Under the pieces are notes generated by a model. It saw only the letters and a list, made by a program, of their open reading frames with translations. It did no database searches and had not been told where the DNA came from. Positions 55,946-64,000 of a DNA stretch of 64,000 bases are shown piece by piece (position 1 is the stretch's first letter; the number at the start of each line of letters is the position of its first letter). The DNA is from Bathymodiolus brooksi (taxonomy: Eukaryota > Mollusca > Bivalvia > Mytilida > Modiolidae), in contig OY804575.1 of the NCBI GenBank assembly GCA_963680875.1, forward strand, positions 102,789,505 to 102,853,504. The letters run 5' to 3'. Made by a program: the position numbers and the translations under genes.

Positions 55946-56302
55946 TAGGTGGTGGGATCACAAATCATTGCTGCGTTTACTTGTTTCATTTTGATCAACT
56001 GCCGATTGGTCCGATCAAAATTGTTTGTTTACATCAAGAGAAGTGGATCAGCGGGGGTAAGACATTCAATATTTTATGCCTTTTCTGTCGGAGTTATGAA
56101 TTGATTTGTGCGTGAAAAGGATGATTATACATGTATGTTTCTTTATGTAAGCTATTATTTGTTTTCTTATATCATTGACATTTCGGTGGACTTTGAACCA
56201 CATTTTTACAAATAATCATGTCAAAATTTAACGTTATGAACTTTCATCATTTATTTTACAAAACATGTACATAAACACATACGAGCAACACGACCCACCA
56301 GA

Positions 56303-57832
56303 CGACCGTTTCACTAAAGTGATCGTAAATCGTAAGTCTAAGATCACTCTTAAGATTTCCTTACGTGCACGTATACGTGCGTTTCACTAAACTAGTCCTA
56401 AGCTTAAGAGTTACGACTTACGACTTGCGACAAGTCAATCGTAGCTACTCGGCCATTCTCGCTACCCTGCAAATAACCTCGTACGTACATAGTAGAAATT
56501 CTTCTTAAATTGTTTGCCGGAAGATAAGTTAAGTTAAACCGCATAAAAATATAGTCCACGAAAATCCAACATGGAAGACATACTAAGTAAAATATAATCA
56601 TGCAAAACTAATTAAAACTTTAATTGAAATATAGAAATTTGCTTAAAATATAACTTTATCAATCTTTCATGTAACTGACATGTGAAAAGTAGTCCGATTT
56701 ATACGCCTAATGCATACGAGGTTATTTGCAGGGTAGCGAGAATGGCCGAGTAGTTACGATTGGCGACAAGTAACATCTCCTATAATGGAGGTAAAAAGAT
56801 ATTATATTGAGTGGTTTTTATTTGTACATAATTTAAACATAACAAATAAAAATTGACTTTGATTTTCCTATATATTTCAACTAAAAATAAATCCTAAAAA
56901 TTAACAATCCTGTTTAAATTATGTACAAATGAAAACCACTCATATAAACATAATGAGCAAATAAACCATCAAGATATAGACAATTCTGAATGTTTTGGTG
57001 TGAAATTTGTTAAAATCTATCCAGAAATAACTTCACAATAACGTTTTGAAAAAATATGGTTTTGGTTGATTATATAGGTATTTTTTTTTTACATGTGGCA
57101 ATACTTTTGGCCACATGCTGTATGTTCCCTATTTTTTTAAATCTATATTTCATATATTTGTATAGATGTTATTCTTATATTTTTGTTGCTGACCAGAGGC
57201 GAATAATCCATATTGCATCGTCAGTCGTGCTGCAAAATGCAGAAAATGTTATGAGTAAATCAAATATATTCGAAATAACAGGTAATCCGCGCAAATGTAA
57301 AAAAAAAAAGTCTCAGGTATATTTTACGGGCAATTGTAATGCTCTTTCTCCGTGCAAAAGTGATACGTGTTAATCCCCAAATCCACAGAAATGTAATGTG
57401 CCCTCTGTTTGTGCTTAACTTTATTTTTTAACCATTGTTTGTACATGCACCTGATATCATTGTTTTCTTGAAATTTCATCTAGGTACATACACTCGTTAA
57501 TAAAATATGTTGATATTGTAAATGCAGACACTGAAAAAAAAAATAATGTGTAGCTGTTTTAGTTATTTTTTTATGGCTCTCGAAATATAAAAAATGTTGC
57601 GTGCATCTAATATTTATTGATTGCTTCATTTGATTAATGTTCATATTAAAAAAAAATATAGATAGCAATTCTTCTCTTCAAATATAGATTTACGACTTAC
57701 GAGTACCTTCCACCACTCTTAACTTTGCGATCACTTTTTATCGTAAGTCGTAAATCCTAACTATTAGTGAAACGGTCGAGAGAGTACACTTACGTCTACG
57801 TTTACGACTTACGACCTTTAGTGAAACGGTCG
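56303..57832. mobile_element. ~1.5-kb fold-back element with CGACCGTTTCACTAAA ends
   Basis: Ends CGACCGTTTCACTAAA and TTTAGTGAAACGGTCG are inverted. Subterminal regions contain many TCGTAAGTCGTAAAT-type motifs in both orientations. Inside, GTGGTTTTTATTTGTACATA (56813) is matched in inverse near 56920-56940. The 327-bp MITE at 56436 is a later insertion. No TSD or transposase seen. Confidence 0.65.
56427..56771 (+). mobile_element. Mutator-type MITE, third copy, 9-bp TSD
   Basis: Element 56436-56762 (327 bp) with ~48-bp TIRs beginning CAATCGTAGCTACTCGG and ending CCGAGTAGTTACGATTG. The flanks GCGACAAGT at 56427-56435 and 56763-56771 are identical. Confidence 0.92.
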
Positions 57833-57867
57833 CCTGGCCTGTACACGACCCCCGGATGAAAAGGATA

Positions 57868-57990
57868 CTTTGTTAAATGATAGGCGTTTGACTCTTCAGT
57901 CACTTGAAGTTTCAAAAATAAAAATAAAAATAAGAAAAAAATGTTTTTCTTATTTATTTTTTTATTTTTGGAACTTCAAGAGACTGTGGA
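57868..57990. repeat. Hairpin, ~45-bp arms
   Basis: CTTGAAGTTTCAAAAATAAA and AAATAAGAAAAA are matched in inverse by TTTTTCTTATTTATTTTTTT and TTTTTGGAACTTCAAG around a 4-base loop. Confidence 0.75.
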
Positions 57991-58080
57991 CTCATAATCA
58001 TAGACTAGTAAAATACATGTGCATGTCTATGCGTAGATGCGATGCTCGCCTGTAGGCTGTGCCTAATCCATATTAAATTT

Positions 58081-58129
58081 CCACTGAGGAAAGCTGTGTA
58101 AATAGCAGAAACGTATGGAATATGGAATA
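58081..58129 (-). repeat. Inverted copy of the 43-kb unit end
   Basis: CCACTGAGGAAAGCTGTG, AGCAGAAACGTATGGAATAT match the inverse of 43092-43141 and 43340-43389. It is followed, as there, by a TATATA tract. Confidence 0.75.
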
Positions 58130-58183
58130 CAAGTTTTTATTTGTAAAATAATCTAAGAGACTTTATTTATATATATATATATA

Positions 58184-58330
58184 TATGAGTGGATGTGGTC
58201 GAGTGGTCTAGGGCGCTGGACGTAAGGCTAAGCGAATTGGTGCTGCAGTGTATCAATGGTGTGGGTTCAAATCCCGTCGAGGGAAGAACAAACATTTGAC
58301 AGCTCTAACATCTAATTCTAACACTGTTTG
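58184..58330 (+). repeat. tRNA-derived SINE family C
   Basis: Box A TGGTCGAGTGGTCTAGGG and a perfect box B GGTTCAAATCC about 70 bp apart resemble a class II (Leu/Ser-type) tRNA. The acceptor ends do not pair, and non-tRNA sequence follows, so it is a SINE head rather than a tRNA gene. Confidence 0.65.
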
Positions 58331-58513
58331 GTTTAATTTTCAGACGTATATATACAACGTCTGAAAAACCAGTCAACGATCAATCTTACGGGGTGTTGGA
58401 TCGTTACGGTATAACGATACTATACAAGTAAAACAATTATAAACGTCTAAAATGGTTTGTAAAACAACACCAAGTACACAAAACAAAGTGATAAAGAATT
58501 AAACTCTTCGTAG

Positions 58514-58555
58514 AATGACAAAATTGTCGCCCCACCGAGGGACTTTATCAATGTC
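58514..58555 (-). ncRNA. Hammerhead-ribozyme-like motif, left PLE end (candidate)
   Basis: Minus strand: TTGATAAAGTCCC, loop TCGGT, GGGGCGACAATTTTGTC. The stem is kept (one G:C to G:G-type change), but the GAA core reads GAC, so this copy is more degenerate than the right-hand one. Confidence 0.3.
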
Positions 58556-58967
58556 TAATTAAATAAAATCTCGAAACAATATGGCGACTTTTCAAATTTC
58601 AAAAAAAAGTTTTTGACGGTCCATGTACGGCATAAAAGAACCAGAAGATGCACATATGAAACTACATGCATAAAAGAATGGAAATCCTACATATAAATTA
58701 ATAAAACTACAATAACAATAATATAAACATGGCTGCACATTTAAATAAATGTTAAATTAGAAATAAAAATAAATATAAAAATGAGACATTATTGGTAAAT
58801 GTATCAAATAGCACTGTCAAAATATTGTTGAAAACGGTATGATACCCAAACTCATTAAAAAAAACGGCCCGCCACAGTGTGGAATATATACTTTGGGCCA
58901 ATAGAGCAAACTGTATGTCCTAATACGACTGGAGGAGATCAACACGAATAGGAGTCAAGAGAGGATA

Positions 58968-59669
58968 TTACTTTTTCTCATTGATTCCATTCGGTGATAA
59001 GGTCTTAAGTTTTCTAATCCAGAAGCTTTCCCTTTCCTGTCTGCTTTTATCATCCCACTTGGGGTTATGGTCAATTATGGTGACCTTCAGTTTGCCGAAA
59101 GAATCATGGTGGCCCGTCGATCTGAGATGTCTGCTGAGTGGAAGGTCAGGTTTGCAATTTGCATCGCTTCTGTGGCCATTCAAGCGTTTACTAAGTTGTT
59201 GTTTAGTTTCTCCGATGTATTGAAGACCACAAATTGCACATTCCAGGAGGTAGATAATATTTTCTGTCTTGCAGTTGGCATTGCAGTATATGATGAATTT
59301 TTCTTCTGTATGTGTGCTGCTGAATTTGTGTGTGCATTGGATGTTTTTGTACGTCATACATCGTCTCGAATCACATTTTTGACACTGACCATTGTAGGCA
59401 GATCGAGGGGAGATGTCAGCTCTCACCAAGATGTCTTTCAAACTTTTGGGTTTCCTGAAGGCCAAGACGGGTGGTTCTTTGAAGATTTTACACAGTTCTG
59501 GGTGTTTTTGTATGGTTGTCCAGTGCTCACGAACGATGCTGGATAAATTACTGAGCGCAGGATGGTATGTAATGACAAATGGCACTCTGTTGTTCGCGTT
59601 CTTTTCTTTATATTGGATGAGGTCTTTTCTGTCAATATCGCTTGCTTTGTTAAAACAATGGTTAATGCT
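58968..59669 (-). CDS. PLE protein C-terminus with GIY-YIG nuclease, left arm
   Basis: Coding starts in the loop with SINHCFNKASD, PFVITYHPALSNL, KEPPVLAFRKPKSLKDILVR, the linker typical of Penelope-like proteins between RT and endonuclease. A Cys-rich zinc-binding segment (CQKCDSRRC) and the GIY-YIG domain follow (IIYLLECAICGLQYIGET, RLNGHRSD), ending NGINEKK. The nuclease nicks target DNA. The frame is open, but the RT domain is missing upstream, where the frame simply reads through the antisense of the right arm (60008-59670), an artefact of the inverted repeat. Confidence 0.85.
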   Translation of the reverse strand, partial: SINHCFNKASDIDRKDLIQYKEKNANNRVPFVITYHPALSNLSSIVREHWTTIQKHPELCKIFKEPPVLAFRKPKSLKDILVRADISPRSAYNGQCQKCDSRRCMTYKNIQCTHKFSSTHTEEKFIIYCNANCKTENIIYLLECAICGLQYIGETKQQLSKRLNGHRSDANCKPDLPLSRHLRSTGHHDSFGKLKVTIIDHNPKWDDKSRQERESFWIRKLKTLSPNGINEKK

Positions 59670-60107
59670 CGATCTGCCTACAATGGTCAGTGTCAAAAAT
59701 GTGATTCGAGACGATGTATGACGTGCAAAAACATCCAATGCACACAAAAATTCAGCAGCACACATACAGGAGAAAAATTCATCATATACTGCAATGCCAA
59801 CTGCAAGACAGAAAATATTATCTACCTCCTGGAATGTGCAATTTATGGTCTTCAATACATCGGAGAAACTAAACAACAACTTAGTAAACGCTTGAATGGC
59901 CACAGAAGCGATGCAAATTGCAAACCTGACCTTCCACTCAGCAGACATCTCAGATCGACGGGCCACCATGATTCTTTCGGCAAACTGAAGGTCACCATAA
60001 TTGACCATAACCCCAAGTGGGATGATAAAAGCAGACAGGAAAGGGAAAGCTTCTGGATTAGAAAACTTAAGACCTTATCACCGAATGGAATCAATGAGAA
60101 AAAGTAA
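59668..60107 (+). CDS. PLE GIY-YIG nuclease, right inverted arm
   Basis: Same protein as the left arm from RSAYNGQ onwards: CQKCDSRRCMTCKN, ECAIYGLQYIGET and RLNGHRSD, ending NGINEKK. It differs from the left arm at a few residues, one being Cys to Tyr in ECAIYG. The frame runs upstream to 59562 through unrelated antisense loop sequence. It is a partial duplicate without RT. Confidence 0.8.
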
Positions 60108-60527
60108 TATCCTCTCTTGACTCCTATTCGTGTTGATCTCCTCCAGTCGTATTAGGACATACAGTTTGATCTATTGGCCCAAAGTATATATTCCACACTG
60201 TGGCGGGCCGTTTTTTTTAATGAGTTTGGGCATCATACCGTTTTCAACAATATTTTGACAGTGCTATTTGATACATTTACCAATAATGTCTCATTTTTAT
60301 ATTTATTTTTATTTCTAATTTAACATTTATTTAAATGTGTAGCCCTATTGTATATTTATATTATTGTTATTGTACTTTTATTAATTTATATGTAGGATTT
60401 CCATTCTTTTATGCATGTAGTTTCATATGTGCATCTTCTGGTTCTTTTGTGCCGTACATGGACCGTCAAAAACTTTTTTTTTGAAATTTGAAAAGTCGCC
60501 ATATTGTTTCGAGATTTTATTTAATTA

Positions 60528-60569
60528 GACATTGATAAAGTCCCTCGGTGGGACGAACATTTTGTCATT
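60528..60569 (+). ncRNA. Hammerhead-ribozyme-like motif, right PLE end (candidate)
   Basis: ATTGATAAAGTCCC, loop TCGGT, GGGACGAAC, then ATTTTGTC. It resembles the PLE hammerhead layout (core, GUCCC/GGGAC stem II, GAAA, short stem III, GUC). One A of GAAA and the exact CUGAUGA core are missing. Confidence 0.4.
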
Positions 60570-60640
60570 CTACGAAGTGTTTAATTCTTTATCACTTTGT
60601 TTTGTGTACTTGGTGTTGTTTTACAAACCATTTTAGACGT

Positions 60641-60641
60641 T

Positions 60642-60668
<27 letters not shown>
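60641..60668 (+). repeat. (TA)n microsatellite
   Basis: About 14 TA units directly at the right end of the PLE fold-back. Confidence 0.9.
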
Positions 60669-60669
<1 letters not shown>

Positions 60670-60672
<3 letters not shown>

Positions 60673-61935
60673 CAGAAACTACCCCTTTACAACGGGAGCA
60701 AACATCAGCGGAGTACCAATGTTTGCGTCTAATAATCATAAATAAACAACTATATTAAAATTAGCATATATCATACACGAACATGTTCATCAAAGAACAA
60801 AACACATGTAAAGTCATTTTGATGAAAGTCATAGCATATTATCACAGAAACAAATGTGTCATTCGTCATTAAAACAAAATTATATACAATGCATTACATT
60901 ATTTTAATTGCACTTAATTATAAGTAAAATATAAGAATGACATATAAAATAAAAGAAACACAAGATTGATTTTTTTAACATCACGGAAGCAATATTTATA
61001 TACATGAAGCATGTTTACAAACAATAAATTGTATATGATGTAAAAATGTAGTGTTGAAAGATACCAAAGGTGTTATAAGAATGCGTAAATCGGAAAAAAG
61101 AACAAACAATGCAATCGCCAAAAGAAAAGGACAAACGGGTAAACAATGATCTACAAAACATTATACACAAAAGAAAAGATCGAGCAACACGAACCCAACT
61201 AAAATCGATGGTAAACTCGGGTGCTCCGGAAGGGTGAGCAGTTCCTGCTCCACATGTGGCAAAGTATTGTTCATTATGAGTTGTCGTTCCTATGTACAAG
61301 GAACGTCAGATTGTACATGCTATGGGCATTCGTTCACGTACTCTTCGTCGAGTCTTGTATTTGATTCCTCCCATGCAACTATCCACCAACGGCACGCAGC
61401 AGAGAAATGATTAGGTCTGATTGCTATATCACAAGATCAAATTCATGACAGTGTTCGTATCGCTTCCGAATATGATTCTTCTGCTGGGTACAATGTGGAG
61501 AGTACTGTGTGGATCGGAGCTGGAACGGCAAGGGAGTTTACCACAAGATGTCACTAAACAACACTATTAACAACTATAAGATTATTGTCTTCTCCTGAGG
61601 TAACTGTTCTCCTATAGTGTTGCCTGGTGAGGTATAGCACCCGAGCCAACGGCACTGGGTGTAATCCGCAAGAGTGAACTTGCATAATATTCCTATACCT
61701 CTTAAAGATTTGTTCCCAAAAGGTTAAGTATAATAAAAATTTAAAAGTACAAGATAAAGTATCGACATAAAAATGAATAATTTAAGCGTTTGACTTTCAA
61801 CAGCACAATGACCATTTAATCATGATATGAATAAAGTACTTAATGAATTAATTAACAGCGTATCTGGATGTCAATATGTCATTATTGTCATTTAAAATCC
61901 ACCTGGGATGTAAAGGGATGTAAATCTATTGTCAA
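60670..61935. repeat. Dispersed repeat D (61060-61150, minus) in otherwise unrecognised DNA
   Basis: GCGTAAATCGGAAAAAAGAAC and CAATCGCCAAAAGAAAAGGAC are a diverged inverse of repeat D. It is followed by AACTCGGGTGCTCCGGAAGG and GCAGTTCCTGCTCCACATG (61209-61256), a motif I associate with mussel repeats. No gene was recognised. Confidence 0.45.
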
Positions 61936-61937
61936 AA

Positions 61938-62222
61938 CTCTCCATTATTTTTAAGGAATGGAGAGTTATTGTTCTCTTTGTACTTTTAAGGTCCCACAGG
62001 GGTCAAACAATTTAATACTTTGTACTTTAGATACTATATATATATACACAGACTTTTCTTTGTTACAAGATTAATAATTAATCAAATTAATAAAGTACAA
62101 TGGGTAGATTTTAAGTTGGAGAATGTCCTCGTATCTCTCCATTCCTTAAAAACAATGGGCCTTGGCCCCTTCGGGACCTCGGCTCCATTATTTTTAACGA
62201 ATGGAGAGTTACTTGGACATTC
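61938..62222. repeat. Two related fold-backs with ACTCTCCATT stems
   Basis: AACTCTCCATTATTTTTAAG / AATGGAGAGTT forms one short hairpin at 61938-61970. GGAGAATGTCC...TCTCTCCATTCC and its inverse (GAATGGAGAG...GGACATTCTCC) form a larger one at 62118-62222. Confidence 0.65.
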
Positions 62223-62337
62223 TCCTATACATAAACTGTCCGATATTCATGCACGCAAGTACACATGCACCAACTCGTACACCAAGTAGACAGAACATGT
62301 GTTAGGCTCTTATCCCGACAAAGGAAATTTCCACACA

Positions 62338-62697
62338 AAAAAAATCGGTGGTGTAATGGTTAGCATGCTCGCCTCGAGTGCGGTAGATCGTGGGTCCGAG
62401 CCCAGATCCGGCAAAACCAAAGACTATAAAATAGTTATTTGTTGCTTCTCCGCTAAGCACGCAGCATTAAAGAGTAAGAGCAAAGACTGGTTGGCTCAGA
62501 ATCTGGATAATGTGTCTGAGTTGGGTGATATGTCTATCCGCGGACTGTTGTTTCAGTGATCTAGCGCTGTAAAAGCCAACTAAGCATGTTGGTCTAGTAC
62601 AAAGCGGAGCTCCTCATCATCTCATTAAATTTTATCTTGTTCTCGCCATTATATAGCTGAAAAATGTCTGAGTTGACGTAAAGCATCAATCACTCAT
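62338..62697 (+). repeat. SINE family B, most complete copy
   Basis: Head GGTGTAATGGTTAGCATGC (box-A-like), GTGGGTCCGAGCCC (box-B-like), middle GCTTCTCCGCTAAGCACGC, GTGTCTGAGTTGG, and tail CTTGTTCTCGCCATTATATA ending CATCAATCACTCATTC. Useful as the reference copy for the family. Confidence 0.8.
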
Positions 62698-62699
62698 TC

Positions 62700-63185
62700 C
62701 ACTTACAAATGCTTTTATCCAGAAAAGTTTTATTTACAGGAATAACAACTTTTTTGACATATGCAACTACGTACGTATTCTGGGAATATGAATGTATTTT
62801 ACTTTTTGATATTCTTAATTTCTAATTGACTTCTTACAACTTCCTTTTTTCGTGAGATATCAGGAGAAAATTAAGATACGTTGGTTCTATAAAATAATTG
62901 CTCCCATGAATATTATTGGTACCCGCTTAAAGAGTCTCATGCATATAGATACTAGTTGATCCGCTTTGCATATGCAATGCACAGTTTTATACACTAACAC
63001 TAAGCCATTTCTTTTGAAGCAATGCAACTTCCATCACTTATGGATAATTGCAGATAAACCTGAATTGCTGTTGGGGGGACACACTTTTTGTTGTTTTTAA
63101 TCATTTGTTCGTACAGATACAATTGTCTCTTTTGGCGATGCATTTTTATCCGAACACACTTCCAATTAATGAGAACTAAAAAAAT
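62700..63185. other. No gene recognised
   Basis: An 81-codon minus frame at 63000-63245 runs into the SINE A tail and has no recognisable motif. Confidence 0.4.
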
Positions 63186-63189
63186 ATGG

Positions 63190-63243
63190 GTTAGGATTAT
63201 TGTATTTAACGCCACTTTCAACAATATTTCAGTTATATCATGC
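63190..63243 (-). repeat. SINE family A, tail fragment
   Basis: TTTAACGCCACTTTCAACAA and TATTTCAGTTATATC, the inverted family tail only. Confidence 0.65.
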
Positions 63244-63410
63244 AATGTTTCTGTTTAATAGCATTTTCGGAATAAGAGCGTAACAAAAGTTACTGAATCT
63301 TAAGTAAGTGTATTTTCTTAGTACGACTGTACAAGTACATCATATTGTGATATTTCGATCTGATAGTTGAACTTGGAAATGGAAAACATTTTGCTAAATT
63401 TTATCTCAAT

Positions 63411-63500
63411 GTCCTTTTGTCCTTTTTCTTTTGGCCATTGTGTTGTCTGTTCTTCGATTTACGGATTCTGATTACCCCTTTGGTATCTTCAAACTCTTCT
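63411..63500 (+). repeat. Dispersed repeat D, copy 4
   Basis: CTTTTTCTTTTGGCCATTGTG to GTATCTTCAAACTCTTC, very close to the copy at 29930. The last 500 bp of the window show nothing further. Confidence 0.7.
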
Positions 63501-64000
63501 AATAAATACTGCTTTCGCATAACAACAGGTACCAAGCTGAATACATTTGTTTTTATCATTTTATCCAACAACTATAGATTAATGCAAAAGTTTCCAATAC
63601 AATATGATAACAATTGAGAAATACATTCTATTGTGTATGAATGTTTCGCATGCAAACGGGTACCGAGCTTTCGTAATCTAAATAAAATTAGATGTTTGTT
63701 GTATCTTTTTCTTCTCTTTTACCCCCTTTGATGACACATTTACATCAAACAGATAGTTTTAATTAGATAGCTAGTTTCACAGCCTGTTTTGATTTAATTT
63801 TATATCTGTCCGTGTTTCCAAATATCAGTCAAATATGTAATCTTGTGTTTTTGTCGTCAAAGTGACAATTTTCATTTAGATTTTAATCATGATCAAACAG
63901 TAATTAATATAACATTGACTTTCGCTTCATTACTATCTTGACAGACCAATAACGATAAAATGCTGTTTATCTCTCGTTTATTATAAAATGTTTTGAATAT

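Larger units (their letters stand above)
58437..60643. mobile_element. Fold-back Penelope-like element
   Basis: Left arm 58437-59407 and right arm 59668-60643 are near-identical inverted copies of a PLE 3' region. The 260-bp loop continues the left-arm protein upstream. Outer ends are AAACGTCTAAAATGG and CCATTTTAGACGTTT. The two arms' proteins differ at about four of 138 residues, so the structure is young. A decayed second example with the same geometry lies at 7.6-9.5 kb. Confidence 0.88.

Noticed and set aside
57056..57373. 105-codon plus-strand frame in the fold-back element
   Set aside because: Composition is hydrophobic low complexity from AT-rich DNA, with no transposase motif.
58184..58290. 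tRNA-Leu/Ser gene
   Set aside because: Boxes A and B are good, but acceptor-stem ends do not pair and SINE-like sequence follows, so it is listed as a SINE head.
58981..59223. Further frames antisense to the PLE (also 59852-60094, 7883-8295)
   Set aside because: Shadows of the real nuclease frame.
59067..59546. Plus-strand frame of 159 codons in the left PLE arm
   Set aside because: Antisense of the GIY-YIG coding sequence; it is open only because of the inverted repeat.

Overview
This looks like AT-rich nuclear DNA from an invertebrate, most likely a bivalve mollusc and possibly a mussel. Evidence for this is the GT-AG exons separated by kilobase introns, a C-type-lectin-like secreted gene, tRNA-derived SINEs, Penelope-like, DIRS-like and LINE retroelements, and dispersed short repeats that I associate with mussel sequences. 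The species call is inference. No bacterial operon, rRNA or CRISPR array is present. Most of the window is repeats at many stages of decay, often nested.

Layout. 0-7.3 kb: three phase-compatible exons on the minus strand (7207-7270 signal peptide, 3470-3650 first half of a C-type-lectin-like domain, 1-117 second half, running off the window). Their introns hold SINEs, a 5'-truncated LINE with a perfect 16-bp target-site duplication (TSD) and a TTAA-flanked 1.04-kb element. 7.6-9.5 kb: relic of a fold-back Penelope-like element (PLE), split by an 835-bp insertion flanked by TA. 12.4 kb: first exon of a second putative secreted gene. 12.7-17.0 kb: decayed DIRS-like tyrosine-recombinase retrotransposon, minus strand. 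21.7-25.6 kb: broken multi-exon copy of a probable transposon-derived gene. 28.1-32.6 kb: hairpin, LINE fragment, and a tandem pair of about 0.82-kb units that each end in a long hairpin.

35.26-41.51 kb is the best-preserved element: a Ngaro-like retrotransposon with split direct repeats in A1-ORFs-B1-A2-B2 order. It encodes a gag-like protein, RT-RNase H, tyrosine recombinase and an SGNH-type hydrolase, and carries several frameshifts. 42.7-47.6 kb holds local duplications. 47.7-50.1 kb is a minus-strand gene or pseudogene with a spliced leader exon and a coding 33-bp minisatellite.

50.7-53.9 kb is a nest. A dispersed repeat carries a Mutator-type MITE, itself interrupted by a second inverted MITE with a 10-bp TSD. 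The same repeat also carries a 1,965-bp TTAA-flanked element that contains six copies of a 14-bp motif. 55.3-57.8 kb: LINE 3' end and a fold-back element that carries a third Mutator-type MITE. 58.4-60.6 kb: a 2.2-kb fold-back PLE with two inverted GIY-YIG coding arms. 61-64 kb: SINEs and short repeats.

The few host exons are separated by transposon-filled introns. Nothing here forms an operon or a clear multi-gene pathway. The main interest is in element structure: paralogous empty sites, exact TSDs, repeated fold-back PLE geometry, hammerhead-like motifs at PLE ends, and a large non-autonomous element with internal motif repeats.
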